A stretch of 64,000 nt of DNA from Sapientia aquatica. Its GTDB lineage: Bacteria > Pseudomonadota > Gammaproteobacteria > Burkholderiales > Burkholderiaceae_D. Position numbers and translations under genes: made by a program. Where the stretch lies: positions 1 through 64,000 of the forward strand of contig NZ_SMYL01000003.1 of NCBI RefSeq assembly GCF_004358105.1, given 5' to 3'. Positions 10,289 through 19,588 of this stretch are shown here, piece after piece. The notes beneath the pieces were generated by a model. The model was given only the letters and a program-made list of their open reading frames with translations. It ran no database searches and was not told where the DNA came from. Positions within the stretch are counted from its first letter, which is position 1, and every line of letters begins with the position of its first letter.

Positions 10289-11248
10289 TTAAGCCACCTG
10301 CTTCATCCGTTTGGCTACGGACAAGCAATGCTCAACTTGCTGGGCAATATTATCTGGAACTGGTTTTTCGCCATCCAATACACTGCGTATCCACTCTGCC
10401 GTTCCCTGCGCATCGGGAGGAATACCCAAATCCAAATCAGTGCCGATTTGCGCTTCGACCAAAACTTGTTTTTGACCAGCGTGAAACCAATCAATTTGCT
10501 GGACTTTTTTGATACTGGCGACCGTCTCACCTTCGGTGCCACGCATCAGAAAAACATCGCCCCGCTCCTGCGCCGCAGCGCTGACAAAATACTCGGACAA
10601 CATGGATAAATATTCGGGATGCGTGTAGGACGTTAAGCGCAAGGCCGGCTGTTTGAAGGGCTGCATGATTTTAACTAAGGTATGCGTTGAATTGCGCAGA
10701 CCCAAAATTTTTCGTAATGCCAGCAATTTCTCTAAACGCGGCGCGAGTATTTCAATCGGAACAAAGACCGGGCGGTTATGCGACGCCACTTCGGCTAAGT
10801 CGCGTTCTGCGTGGGCAACCGAGCTGCTGGGCAGAATTTTCATCGATCCTAAAATCTCAGCGGTGGTCACGCGTCCAGCGTCGGTTTGCACACCGTGTGC
10901 TAGCACTGGCGCACCGGCGCGTGCCAATAACAAAGCTAGTAGCGGCGTTAAATTGGCCGCACGGCGCGCGCCGTTATAAGTTGGAATCACAATCGGCGCA
11001 TAGATCGAATCGGGCGCGTTGATAGACTCAAATGACGCCTCAGCCGCCTGCAAAAATCCGGTAATTTCATCGACCGATTCACCTTTAATCCGCATGGACA
11101 ACAAGATCGCGCCCATTTCCAGATCACTGACTCGTCCCGCCAACATGGCAGCAAATAAATCGTGCGCGTCGGCGCGTGATAGACTTCGGGCGCCTTTGAC
11201 ACCGCGGCCAATTTCTTTGATAAATGGTGCTGCTATAAATGGGTCCAT
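10289..11248 (-). CDS. ybiB: YbiB-type DNA-binding protein (anthranilate phosphoribosyltransferase fold)
   Basis: The 319-residue protein resembles TrpD/YbiB: an N-terminal helical domain (SRADAHDLFAAMLAGRVSDLEMGAILLSMR in outline) and a C-terminal nucleoside phosphotransferase-like domain (PTYNGARRAANLTPLLALLLA in outline). YbiB binds nucleic acid and is LexA-regulated in E. coli; it lacks phosphoribosyltransferase activity. Here the residues HGVQTDAGRVTTAEIL replace the TrpD active site. The ATG at 11248 was chosen because MDPFIAAPFIKEIGRG is the family's usual beginning. An upstream TTG at 11299 would add 17 unsupported residues. Confidence 0.88.
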   Translation of the reverse strand: MDPFIAAPFIKEIGRGVKGARSLSRADAHDLFAAMLAGRVSDLEMGAILLSMRIKGESVDEITGFLQAAEASFESINAPDSIYAPIVIPTYNGARRAANLTPLLALLLARAGAPVLAHGVQTDAGRVTTAEILGSMKILPSSSVAHAERDLAEVASHNRPVFVPIEILAPRLEKLLALRKILGLRNSTHTLVKIMQPFKQPALRLTSYTHPEYLSMLSEYFVSAAAQERGDVFLMRGTEGETVASIKKVQQIDWFHAGQKQVLVEAQIGTDLDLGIPPDAQGTAEWIRSVLDGEKPVPDNIAQQVEHCLSVAKRMKQVA

Positions 11249-11468
11249 CGGGAATTTCGTCACAATAAAGTTTACACAGGGAAATATATTTAGCTGCAAG
11301 AAAACGGTCCGTTTCTCGCGCTGTCAACAGAAACAGCTTCGAAACGTTAGTACATCACAGCGTATAGTTCATTTCATTTACACTATCTTACAGCTTAAAC
11401 ATTTTTACGATACCGACCGACTTGGTATTTAGCAATAATTCGCACACTATTTTTTGATTGGAATTAGC

Positions 11469-12176
11469 ATGGAAACGAACGACACTAAACCGAAGATTCA
11501 CCCTCTGGCAGCAACTGCAGCAGTCGCTTTGATTCTGTTGAGTTTAACCGGCATCGCCGCAATGACAGGAATTTTGCCAAATTTCAGCAAACCTGCTGCA
11601 ACCGACCCAGCCACCACTACGCCAACCAACGAATCCATTGCGGCTGCGGCGAGCGCTTCGTTGCCAGAAGCGCAGAAAACTGAAGCAGCGGCCAATGAAG
11701 CAAGGGAACCAGCGCGCGAAAGAACGACTTCGCGCAACAATAAAAACAAATCCGAACCTACCTACAACGCACCTAACTACAACCAAGTCAGTCAAGCAAA
11801 CAATGCACCTGTTCAACCTGCTCCTGTAGCACCACCACCTTGCTACAGCTGCGGCGTCGTGGAATCAGTCAGGACTCTGCAAGAACAGCAACCGACTAGC
11901 GGCCTAGGTGCTGCAGCTGGCGCATTGTTGGGCGGCGTTCTTGGTCACCAAGTTGGTGGCGGCAATGGTAAAACATTAGCTACTGTTGCAGGCGCGGTTG
12001 GCGGCGGATTAGCGGGTAATGCGGTTGAAAAAAACACCCACACTGCAACGTCGTATGAAGTTATCGTGCGCATGGAAGACGGCAGCAAACAACGTTTTGT
12101 CATGAAAGAACAGCGCTTTAGAAACGGTGATTTGGTGCGCGTTGATAACGGCAACTTATCCATCCGCGACCAATAA
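11469..12176 (+). CDS. glycine-zipper 2TM-domain membrane protein
   Basis: A single N-terminal membrane segment (about residues 14-34) is followed by a low-complexity Ala/Thr/Asn/Pro linker. Then comes a paired glycine zipper (GLGAAAGALLGGVLGHQVGGG, with a second TVAGAVGGGLAGNAV) of the kind seen in SlyB and Rickettsia 17-kDa antigens. The last 50 residues hold a small beta domain (SYEVIVRMEDGS, RFRNGDLVRV). It probably sits in the envelope with the C-terminal part in the periplasm. The ATG at 11469 (METNDTKP) is preferred over one five codons earlier. It is divergent from ybiB and ends in a shared terminator. Confidence 0.82.
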   Translation: METNDTKPKIHPLAATAAVALILLSLTGIAAMTGILPNFSKPAATDPATTTPTNESIAAAASASLPEAQKTEAAANEAREPARERTTSRNNKNKSEPTYNAPNYNQVSQANNAPVQPAPVAPPPCYSCGVVESVRTLQEQQPTSGLGAAAGALLGGVLGHQVGGGNGKTLATVAGAVGGGLAGNAVEKNTHTATSYEVIVRMEDGSKQRFVMKEQRFRNGDLVRVDNGNLSIRDQ

Positions 12177-12196
12177 CCATCGCTGTATTCCCAATA

Positions 12197-12227
12197 AAAA
12201 ACCTGCCAACTATCGGCAGGTTTTTTT
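12197..12227. terminator. bidirectional terminator
   Basis: ACCTGCC and GGCAGGT form a stem with an 8-base loop, flanked by A6 on the left and T7 on the right. It lies between two convergent genes and can serve both. Confidence 0.85.
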
Positions 12228-12253
12228 ATGTCGATCTACTTTAGCAGCACCCG

Positions 12254-13042
12254 CTATTGTTCTGACTCCATCCATTCCTTCAAACCGTTAACCCAATATG
12301 GCGCTGGCAATTTTGTCGCCGAACGAATCGCGGCAGCACGTTCGTACAACTCATCAAAATCAATCGACGGAGCTGACTTAAACGCCAACGCCACCACGTT
12401 AGCATCATGCACTTCGGGTAGCCAAACTACCGCGTCAAATGCGGCTTGCATGGCTTGCAAATTAGCTGCATAGGCGGCGCTGTGTTTGTCACCATCGCAA
12501 AACAAGTTCACCGTCATCATGCCATTGGCGCTTAAGCATTTCGCACAGGCCTGATAAAACTCAACACCGCCCAGCGCTGGTTCTGCGGCTTGGGCGTCGT
12601 ACAAATCCACTTGCAAGACATCGAGCGTCGCGTGATTTGCGCGATCCAATACGAATTCCAAGGCATTCATCGCCAGCACTTTTAAGCGCGCATCGTTGTC
12701 GGGCAATTTAAATTTTTCGCGGCAAACATCGATCACTTGGGGATTCAATTCCACCGCCGTAATGTGCGCTTGTTCAAAATAACGATAACAAAATTTAGTC
12801 AATGCCGCGCAGCCCAAACCGAGTTGCCCGATTCGTGCAGGAGCGTCATTGAACAGCATCCACATCATCATTTGCTGGACATATTCCAACTCGATTTGAT
12901 CTGGCATCGCTAAGCGCATAGCCCCTTGCAAAGCCATGTCCGCATCGGCTTCCCGCTCAAAATACAAAGAGCGGATACCTTGACTATCTAAGACGATCGG
13001 ACGGGGATGATAGACGACAGTAGCTGGAGCTTTTAGCGGCAT
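12254..13042 (-). CDS. spermidine synthase-like methyltransferase-fold protein
   Basis: This 262-residue protein has the spermidine synthase/SAM-dependent fold: IGQLGLGCAALTKF as nucleotide-binding loop, AVELNP at the end of strand beta-2, then LQVDLYD in place of the DxxD polyamine catalytic motif. True spermidine synthases carry an HD and a catalytic Asp pair; only part is seen here, so aminopropyl transfer is not assured. Similar short proteins are often annotated as spermine/spermidine synthase-like. It reads towards the terminator at 12197 and appears to be a single gene. Confidence 0.75.
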   Translation of the reverse strand: MPLKAPATVVYHPRPIVLDSQGIRSLYFEREADADMALQGAMRLAMPDQIELEYVQQMMMWMLFNDAPARIGQLGLGCAALTKFCYRYFEQAHITAVELNPQVIDVCREKFKLPDNDARLKVLAMNALEFVLDRANHATLDVLQVDLYDAQAAEPALGGVEFYQACAKCLSANGMMTVNLFCDGDKHSAAYAANLQAMQAAFDAVVWLPEVHDANVVALAFKSAPSIDFDELYERAAAIRSATKLPAPYWVNGLKEWMESEQ

Positions 13043-13188
13043 TCTTGCTCAACAAAAAAGGGGATTAATAAGGACAAAAGAATTTGCTCGCAAACGCAAA
13101 GTTAGCTTGGCAACTGGTTAAATTGGGCGCGCAGTATAACACGCGATCCGCCCAACTACGTCGCCGTGGTGGGGCACGGAGCGGCCAG

Positions 13189-13722
13189 TCAAGCCACCGG
13201 AACCGCCAACGTCTTGTAGTAGTAACAGGTCGCCGTCAACTGCCCATCAGGACGTCCGGCATATTGCGGAATTTCACCCACGCGCACCCAAGCCCAATGC
13301 TGATATATTTTCTCGGCGAGTGACCCAGCTTCGGTATCCAAGACCAATAAAGAACGTTTTTGCTCAATCGCGAACGCTTCTAACTCGGTTAATAATCGCG
13401 ACGAAATCCCGTGGCCGCGATAATCAGAATGCACAAACAACTTTTGCACATCCGCCCGATGCCGCCCATTGGCTTTCATACAAAGCGCCAATTGAACCGA
13501 ACCAACAACTTGCCCATCCACTTCCGCAACCCAAAGCACTAAATCAGACTGAAGGCTTTCGAAGACGCCGGTCCAATATGCCATCGCTTGAGCATCCGAC
13601 AAAGGCGACAAAAAACCAACCGATGCACCTTGATGCACCGCATTTTGCAGCAGACGCACCAATTGAATCAAAACCAATTGGTCGGCTTCTTGGTTAGTCT
13701 TAATTTGTCGAATCGTTATCAT
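13189..13722 (-). CDS. GNAT-family N-acetyltransferase
   Basis: The 177-residue protein has the GNAT acetyl-CoA fold: the beta-4 strand VVGSVQLALCM, motif A (VQKLFVHSDYRGHGISSRLL) with the R-G-x-G pyrophosphate loop, and a C-terminal YQHWAWVRVGEIP. The protein acetylates a small molecule or amino group, but the substrate cannot be read from the sequence. The ATG at 13722 follows a GGAG. It seems to be transcribed alone. Confidence 0.88.
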   Translation of the reverse strand: MITIRQIKTNQEADQLVLIQLVRLLQNAVHQGASVGFLSPLSDAQAMAYWTGVFESLQSDLVLWVAEVDGQVVGSVQLALCMKANGRHRADVQKLFVHSDYRGHGISSRLLTELEAFAIEQKRSLLVLDTEAGSLAEKIYQHWAWVRVGEIPQYAGRPDGQLTATCYYYKTLAVPVA

Positions 13723-13987
13723 TGGCAGCTCTCCTAGTTAAGTGGTGTAACAATTATCAAGACGCAGAATGCCATCTTGACCATGCGAATTTGCTCAAAC
13801 AAATAAGCAAGTTTGATACCAATCAGCTGCCAGGAAATGTATGCGCGGACAGACAAGAGCGCGAACACACAAACCAACTGTGCACGCTTCATTAATTTAA
13901 AGACAAACAAAAAACAGCCGCAAAACCAGGCTAAAAGACAATGCGCAGCTCAATGACAACTGCTGGCATCAAAAATGAACCACCAAG
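13723..13987. other. intergenic stretch without recognised features
   Basis: No gene, RNA or clear hairpin is visible between the acetyltransferase gene and the YjfB-like gene. Confidence 0.4.
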
Positions 13988-14191
13988 CTAGGCCACAGCG
14001 TTGACGTTATTACCTAAATTGGGTGGCAAATTTTGAGTTGAGGACGTTTGAGGAATCGCATCAATCAAGGTACTAATGCTTTGCTGATCAATGTTCATTG
14101 CTCTTTTTAATAGATCAACTTGAACATTTTGACTCACACCAGCATCAGCGATGCTGCTCGAGGTCGAACTGGCTATAGAAGTTAAATCCAT
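13988..14191 (-). CDS. YjfB-family putative motility protein
   Basis: This 67-residue protein matches the small YjfB family: a Ser-rich start, then VQVDLLKRAMNIDQQSISTLIDAIPQ in outline and an Asn/Pro-rich end. Family members have no proven biochemistry but co-vary with flagellar genes. The start ATG has a GGAG 8 bases upstream. A near-perfect sigma-28 promoter lies 28 bases before the ATG, supporting co-expression with late flagellar genes. Confidence 0.85.
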   Translation of the reverse strand: MDLTSIASSTSSSIADAGVSQNVQVDLLKRAMNIDQQSISTLIDAIPQTSSTQNLPPNLGNNVNAVA

Positions 14192-14218
14192 GATATTTCT
14201 CCAGTAATACGTGTTCTG

Positions 14219-14245
14219 TTATCGGCCAAGCCCCGCTTAACTTTA
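14219..14245 (-). promoter_or_regulatory. sigma-28 (FliA) promoter of the YjfB-like gene
   Basis: Read on the minus strand: TAAAGTTA, an 11-base spacer, then GCCGATAA. This equals the FliA consensus TAAAGTTT-N11-GCCGATAA except at one base. It predicts a transcript start near 14212, about 20 bases before the ATG. Confidence 0.9.
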
Positions 14246-14298
14246 ATTTTTCGCCCCCATAAAGAGCAACTGTCAGACAATAAAGTGAGAAATTAACT

Positions 14299-14327
14299 TT
14301 CAAAATCCAGCAATTTATTGTTATAAT
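14299..14327 (+). promoter_or_regulatory. sigma-70 promoter of tRNA-Ser
   Basis: TTCAAA and TATAAT are spaced by 17 bases, with the perfect -10 box ending 33 bases before the tRNA. A G+C-rich discriminator follows the -10. Confidence 0.6.
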
Positions 14328-14360
14328 CGCTGGCTTCGCAAGTTAGTAGCACGCGAATTA

Positions 14361-14451
14361 GGAGAGATGGATGAGTGGTTTAAGTCGCACGCCTGGAAAG
14401 CGTGTGTAGGTTCATAGCCTACCGGGGGTTCGAATCCCCCTTTCTCCGCCA
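14361..14451 (+). tRNA. tRNA-Ser (anticodon GGA)
   Basis: A 91-base class II tRNA: acceptor stem GGAGAGA/TTTCTCC with one G-T pair, anticodon loop CTGGAAA giving GGA, a long variable arm (GTAGG/CCTAC), T-arm GGGGG/CCCCC with TTCGAAT, and an encoded CCA. It reads UCC and UCU serine codons. Confidence 0.97.
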
Positions 14452-14462
14452 GAATGCCGTTG

Positions 14463-14496
14463 AAACCCGCATAGCTTATAGCTTTGCGGGTTTTTT
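14463..14496 (+). terminator. terminator of tRNA-Ser
   Basis: AAACCCGC pairs with GCGGGTTT, enclosing a second AGCT/AGCT pairing, and a T run follows. Confidence 0.85.
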
Positions 14497-14499
14497 CTT

Positions 14500-15085
14500 T
14501 TTTCGTCCACAAACACCAATAATTTCAATAAAATCAACAAAAATACCAATAATCCCATTTGAAGTGTGACCAAAATGTGCCCGAATTTATTTCGGTTGAT
14601 CTCGGTTGTTGTGGATTTGTGACCGTTTTGTGGCCAGCGCCACGCTTCAAATAATTGAGCATAAGTTGATTATGCAAACTATTTTTAGAAAATTGAAATA
14701 CGATTTTGCCCAATGCATATTCACATTGATCCCGCCACCGATTGGCATGATCATGCTGCCACATATCCGCAGGCCAAAGCTGCCGGGCGTGCGCGTTTCA
14801 ACGTTGCCACCTATTCTCATTTCAAAACCCCCATCGATCCGTAAATAAAGGTTCGATATTTGGCTTTAACTAAAATTGACTGGCAGGTATGGGTGTGTAC
14901 AACAGACGATGGGTAAATGTCTGTCAATGCTCGCTTTGTGCCCTTTGGCGACGGTCGCGGCTCTAGAAAGCGGGCATTCAATTCACCTTTAATAGGGGTA
15001 ATCAAAAAATTCCGACATTTCTAGTTCGCTTATTTCAATTGCCCAACTATCGACAAAAAAGGTCTTAACAATAACGAATGAACTC
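14500..15085. other. gene-free stretch holding a degenerate dispersed repeat (14715-14890)
   Basis: No convincing gene is present. From about 14715 to 14890 the sequence aligns with the reverse complement of 56800-56985; shared blocks include ACCGATTGGCATGA and TTCGATATTTG. The relation is also visible at protein level (TDWHDH, YSHF), but this copy has stops soon after. It may be a relic of a transposon end. Confidence 0.55.
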
Positions 15086-15091
15086 ATCTCA

Positions 15092-17809
15092 CTAACGCCT
15101 TACAGCATTGCGACATTGCAACGGCTGTTGATAAGCGATTGGATTGTTCGGGTCATAACCATCATTTAATGTGCACATAAAAGTAATCAAGTCTTGAATT
15201 TCTGCATTGGTCATTCGTCCACCAGCAATCGGAGTGAATGGATTGCGAACCTCCCGATTACCTTGATACATGACTGGCAAATCGTTGTACGGAATATCTG
15301 GCGTTCCTGAAGCAGTTAAATAAATTGATTGGGGCGACGCATCGCGATTGATATAGAAATTGATAACTTGACCCAAAGTTGAGTAAATCCCATTATGAAA
15401 ATAGGCTCCTTTCATACTTACATTTCTCAGACCTGGAGTGCGGAAGGCACCACACAATGCGGCATCGCCCAGTGAATCTGTTCTAAATGGCCCACAAAAT
15501 CCTAGGTCATAATAACTATGGTTGGGAGTGCCCAACGTACTTCCATTTAATAGTGAAGCCAATCCAAGATTGGTTAACAAAGCTTGTACTGCAGAGTCAT
15601 TGTTGTATGGAAGGGAAAAATTTCTCGGTACTGCAAGAACACGATAACTTCCATCTGTAAAAAATGGCGAAGTTTGCACCGTGTGTAAGTTACTGAAAGG
15701 AGTGTGACAACCAAAACATCCGCCTTTATTGGAATTAAAAAATAACTGTTGCCCATTCGCTTCTTGCGCAGTAAAACTTGCTCTATTCGCTAGCACCTGA
15801 TCATATTTGCTGTTGAATGGGAAGAAAGATGCCTCTTGGGATTCAAACGTACCTATCGCTGTGGCAATTTCACCCAACACAGTATCAGGATTACTGCTGG
15901 AACTTGTGCCTGGATAAACTGCATTAAAACGGGCAAAGGACGGACTATTAAGCAACTTAGTGAGGACCGCGCTACTATTTGCGTTAGCCATTTCGTGTGG
16001 TGCAAGGAGTGGCCCTGTTGGCTGTACAAAGACGTCTGATGCACGACCATCCCACATCAGTCCTCCGCGCGGTGTGCCTAGCTTTCCATTTGCACCATTA
16101 TTTGCTGTACCAGCAGAGTTGGTGGCACTCAAAAATCTAAATGGTGTGTCAAGTGCAGCGTAAGTCACGCTCGGTGCTGAACGAAATCCGGCAGCGTTGC
16201 CTGACGTCCCGCCTAACTGAACAGCTAGGGAATTGGGCGCTTGAAAATATACCCCAGGTGAGTGACATGATGCACATGACTGTTGGCCATTCGCCGAAAG
16301 ACTTTTATCAAAAAATAAGGCTTTCCCTAAGGCTCCTGTCGATGTCAGTGAAGTGGTTCCGATAACTGTCACCGACGTTGCGGCCGATAATCCAGAGATC
16401 GCAGAAACACTGATAGTGTCAGTACCCGTGCAACCAGTTGGCTGATAAACACCCCAAGCCAATCCATTTACAGAATTTGAAGTCGCAGTAATTGTAGCCG
16501 TGTTGGCTGATGCGCATGCAGAACTGAATGTCACTGGAATGGAGTGGTCGGTGAATAGAGTGCCATCTGCATTTGTCAAGGTCACGACGACAGTCGTCAT
16601 TCCGTCCGACGCAATGCTGGCCAAAACTGGGCCAGCAACCATAGTGGTAGGAAGGCTGGAGGGATTTGGAGCAATCGCAGTTGCATTCACCGTTACAGAG
16701 TTAGATGCAGCACTCATCCCCTGAATATTGGTGGCTACTACGCTGCAGCTATAGGTAATCCCAGCAGCTAACCCTGTAACAGGAATTGGACTGGTCAATT
16801 CACTACCTGACAATGTCTTCGTGCCGTTCGAACAGGTCGCGGTATAGCTCGTGATTGGCGAACCCCCATTGGAATTGGGGGCGGAAAATCCAATAATCGC
16901 GCTCAGGTTACCTTGGGTTATGGATACGTTTTGTGGTGATGAAGGGACAGTTGATGCGCCTGGTGCAGTTGCGGAAGGAATCACGCTACCGTTTGCGGAA
17001 ATAGGACTCGTTCCTTGACTGTTATTTGCGTAAACATTGCATGAGTAACTTGTACCGTTGGTCAGACCAGTCACGACGATCGGACTAGAAACGCCAGCTA
17101 TTCGGAAAACTCCTTTAGTACCAGTACAAGTTGCTTCGTAGCCGACAATGGGATTAGCACCACTAGACGCAGGAGCTGTAAAGTTAACTGTTGCGCTGCT
17201 GTTGCCGGGGATAATATTGCCAATTGTAGGCGCTGAAGGCAGGCCCGAACTATTTGCCAGAATCGGGATAGTAACTGTGGTCGCCACAGAATTTGCGCTG
17301 GTTAACTCGCTGTTTGTAGCGCTGATCGTGCAAGAGTAGCTAATTCCTTGGCTCAATCCAGTAATAAAAATCGCCGTCGTAGGTGAAGTTGAAATGCCAA
17401 AATAATTGAATTGGCCGTCTGTGCAGGCACCGTTGTAAGAAATAATCTGAGAACTTCCTGCAGCGGCTGGTGCACTAAAGGTAATTGCCGCATCGAGAGT
17501 GCCGGGTGCAATAGAAATGATTTGTGGTACACCTGGCGCTGCTGGAGTACCTGGTGTTACCACTGGCGGTGAAGAAGTTCCAGTTCCAGTTCCAGTTCCA
17601 GTTCCAGTTCCAGTTCCAGTTCCAGTTCCAGTTCCAGTTCCAGTCCCAGTCCCAGTCCCAGTCCCAGTCCCAGTCCCAGTCCCAGTCCCAGTCCCAGTCC
17701 CAGTGCTGCTGGAAGGGCTATTTGAACCAGACGAACCCGACCCGCAGGCGACAAGTACCAAACATATTGAAAGCGAAAGGACGCTAAAGGTGTTTTTTAA
17801 TTTGGTCAT
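15092..17809 (-). CDS. lipoprotein with fibronectin III repeats fused to a di-haem cytochrome c peroxidase (MauG/CCP family)
   Basis: The protein has about 905 residues. A lipobox (LVAC) ends the signal peptide. Next come a Thr-Gly hexanucleotide-encoded linker of about 40 residues, three fibronectin III-like domains (each with ITGLSQGISYSC-like ends), a Big-like beta domain near 390-480, and a cytochrome peroxidase domain. Two haem sites are seen: SCASCH near residue 513 and GCFGCH near 698, as in MauG/CcpA enzymes that reduce peroxide or oxidise protein side chains. The domain order suggests an outer-membrane-anchored, surface-exposed redox enzyme. ATG 17809 is chosen because GGAAAG lies 7 bases before it. 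The repeat tract may vary in length without changing frame. Confidence 0.85.
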   Translation of the reverse strand: MTKLKNTFSVLSLSICLVLVACGSGSSGSNSPSSSTGTGTGTGTGTGTGTGTGTGTGTGTGTGTGTGTGTGTGTGTGTSSPPVVTPGTPAAPGVPQIISIAPGTLDAAITFSAPAAAGSSQIISYNGACTDGQFNYFGISTSPTTAIFITGLSQGISYSCTISATNSELTSANSVATTVTIPILANSSGLPSAPTIGNIIPGNSSATVNFTAPASSGANPIVGYEATCTGTKGVFRIAGVSSPIVVTGLTNGTSYSCNVYANNSQGTSPISANGSVIPSATAPGASTVPSSPQNVSITQGNLSAIIGFSAPNSNGGSPITSYTATCSNGTKTLSGSELTSPIPVTGLAAGITYSCSVVATNIQGMSAASNSVTVNATAIAPNPSSLPTTMVAGPVLASIASDGMTTVVVTLTNADGTLFTDHSIPVTFSSACASANTATITATSNSVNGLAWGVYQPTGCTGTDTISVSAISGLSAATSVTVIGTTSLTSTGALGKALFFDKSLSANGQQSCASCHSPGVYFQAPNSLAVQLGGTSGNAAGFRSAPSVTYAALDTPFRFLSATNSAGTANNGANGKLGTPRGGLMWDGRASDVFVQPTGPLLAPHEMANANSSAVLTKLLNSPSFARFNAVYPGTSSSSNPDTVLGEIATAIGTFESQEASFFPFNSKYDQVLANRASFTAQEANGQQLFFNSNKGGCFGCHTPFSNLHTVQTSPFFTDGSYRVLAVPRNFSLPYNNDSAVQALLTNLGLASLLNGSTLGTPNHSYYDLGFCGPFRTDSLGDAALCGAFRTPGLRNVSMKGAYFHNGIYSTLGQVINFYINRDASPQSIYLTASGTPDIPYNDLPVMYQGNREVRNPFTPIAGGRMTNAEIQDLITFMCTLNDGYDPNNPIAYQQPLQCRNAVRR
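17578..17704. repeat. hexanucleotide tandem repeat coding (Gly-Thr)n
   Basis: About 21 units of a 6-base repeat occur in two blocks: first CCAGTT, then CCAGTC units. Both encode Gly-Thr on the minus strand, so the block change is synonymous. Six-base steps keep the reading frame, so slippage would change linker length only. Confidence 0.95.
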
Positions 17810-17989
17810 TGTTATGCTTTCCATTGTTAGATCTAAACTATTTCATTTAAGTACTACGTCGCCAGTCAAACTATTTGAGTTTTTTTGTAAAACAAACTTC
17901 AACTTCTAACCAGTGAATGCAAGTTAATTTAATAAAAATTATTGAATCAAGAACTCTGCTCGTTAAATTAAAATTAAAACGTCGTCAAA

Positions 17990-19588
17990 CTATTTGCGCG
18001 GGACCAATTCATAACTGTATGCCACGCTGTTATCAACCTGACCAACCTTTTGATCAATCGGCAAAAACGACCGCACATACTCAACCTTTGCTTTTTCAGC
18101 CGTCACCGTGACGCGCAGTCGACCAGAGTTTGGCAATATTTTTCCCGACCTGTATGCCTCGGAGAAATTAAGCGTGTAATTAGGGTCTGCTGGTTGTGCA
18201 AGGGTTTGATATACGATTCCATCAAGCTGTTGATGGGCAAATACGTGATCATGTCCCTGGAAAAATGCCGTTACGCCATTTTGGGCAAACAACTGATGAA
18301 TCGGAATGAGCCAATTAGGCCGATAATTGGCAAATAAATCGTTACCTTGTCGATCATGTCCACCCCATTCATAAAGGTTAGCCACCTCTATTCCACCTCG
18401 CCCGGTTCCTAAGACATGATGCGAAAAGACGAACTTATATTTTGACGTGCTGCCTTTGAGAGTTTTTTGTAACCAGTTATATTGTTCATCGCCCAATGTG
18501 ATATTCCACATGTCTTCTTTGCCCCGGGATTTGTGATCGTCCCCTGACTTATTATTCTTGACTCGGCTACCGAGTTTATTGTCAACGGCTACGGAGGAAT
18601 GCCAGTATGGATCAATCACCACAAACAGGGCATCGCCCCACGTCCAGCTGTAGTAGTCACGCAGTTTGCCAATGTAGGGAACGTCTTGTATATCGCCGCT
18701 ATAGAATTGGTCTGGTACCGGTAACGGGAAGAGATGATTCCTGGTCGACTGCGCCCAAACGGCGACATTATTGGGGGTGCCGTCCAGATTAACAGCTGCA
18801 GCCTGTTCATGGTTTCCATTGACCATATAAATAGGTGAACGCCTGCCAACCAAAGCCAGATAAGGCCGCTGCAACAAATAGCGCTGCTCAACTGTTTGAG
18901 AATTAATCTCCTTAAGCGTATCAACACTAAAGTCATCACCTAAAGTGATATAAAAATCTGGCTCGTCAGCAGCAGCGGCGCGCAGCGTTTGAGCATATAG
19001 TGACGGGTCAAATTGTTGTGGTCGTTCAGGATGAGAATCACCTTGCATCTCAAAAATAAATTGGGAACCAGTAGAGCGAGCAGTGTGAAACGACTCAGTT
19101 GCCATTGTCTGGAACGAATGTTCTCCAACTGATCGGAATTTCAGATGATAGTAGCAACGCGAGTTCGCAGTTAGGCCCGTTATTTCTACATCACTGACTT
19201 CACCCGCGGACAGCTTTTTCAATTGACTGATATGATCTAAGTGCTCTGCGGAATATCCCCATTCCACTTGGACTTCCGCTGGAGCCTCGGTCAAAATGCT
19301 GGCAGTGACCGAATTCAGGGTCGGCCTTCCCAAGATGACGGATAAGCGCCGTAGCGCAGCTACATCGGCCGGGGCATTGTTTAGGGCTTGATCTCGGTCC
19401 GCACGGCCTCGCTTTTGTCCTTGCTTTAGTCCTTGATTTTGACGAGCTGAATCAGTTGAATCCAATTGCTGAGGTAAGTTTTGTGCAATGGCGTCCACTA
19501 AGATAACCAGTGACAATGTTGCTACCGCCAATTTCCAAAACACGGATTGATTTTTCAGTACATACCGGATTCTTGTTAGTATTTCCAT
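17990..19588 (-). CDS. secreted metallophosphoesterase (purple acid phosphatase-like)
   Basis: The 532-residue protein has an N-terminal membrane/signal segment (about 18-36), a fibronectin-like domain (about 90-165) as in purple acid phosphatases, and a calcineurin-type phosphoesterase domain. The metal motifs are in order: GDSH, LGDD, NGNHE, SHHV and GHDH. It probably removes phosphate from extracytoplasmic substrates, which are unknown. Its first 13 bases overlap the end of the upstream paralogue gene (19576), so the two are translationally linked. A gap of about 180 bases with no feature separates it from the peroxidase gene. Confidence 0.85.
   Translation of the reverse strand: MEILTRIRYVLKNQSVFWKLAVATLSLVILVDAIAQNLPQQLDSTDSARQNQGLKQGQKRGRADRDQALNNAPADVAALRRLSVILGRPTLNSVTASILTEAPAEVQVEWGYSAEHLDHISQLKKLSAGEVSDVEITGLTANSRCYYHLKFRSVGEHSFQTMATESFHTARSTGSQFIFEMQGDSHPERPQQFDPSLYAQTLRAAAADEPDFYITLGDDFSVDTLKEINSQTVEQRYLLQRPYLALVGRRSPIYMVNGNHEQAAAVNLDGTPNNVAVWAQSTRNHLFPLPVPDQFYSGDIQDVPYIGKLRDYYSWTWGDALFVVIDPYWHSSVAVDNKLGSRVKNNKSGDDHKSRGKEDMWNITLGDEQYNWLQKTLKGSTSKYKFVFSHHVLGTGRGGIEVANLYEWGGHDRQGNDLFANYRPNWLIPIHQLFAQNGVTAFFQGHDHVFAHQQLDGIVYQTLAQPADPNYTLNFSEAYRSGKILPNSGRLRVTVTAEKAKVEYVRSFLPIDQKVGQVDNSVAYSYELVPRK

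Noticed and set aside
17499-17909. Val-Pro and Phe-Gln repeat frames on the plus strand, Leu-Gly/Leu-Glu frame on the minus strand
   Set aside because: All are other-frame readings of the hexanucleotide tract within the peroxidase gene.
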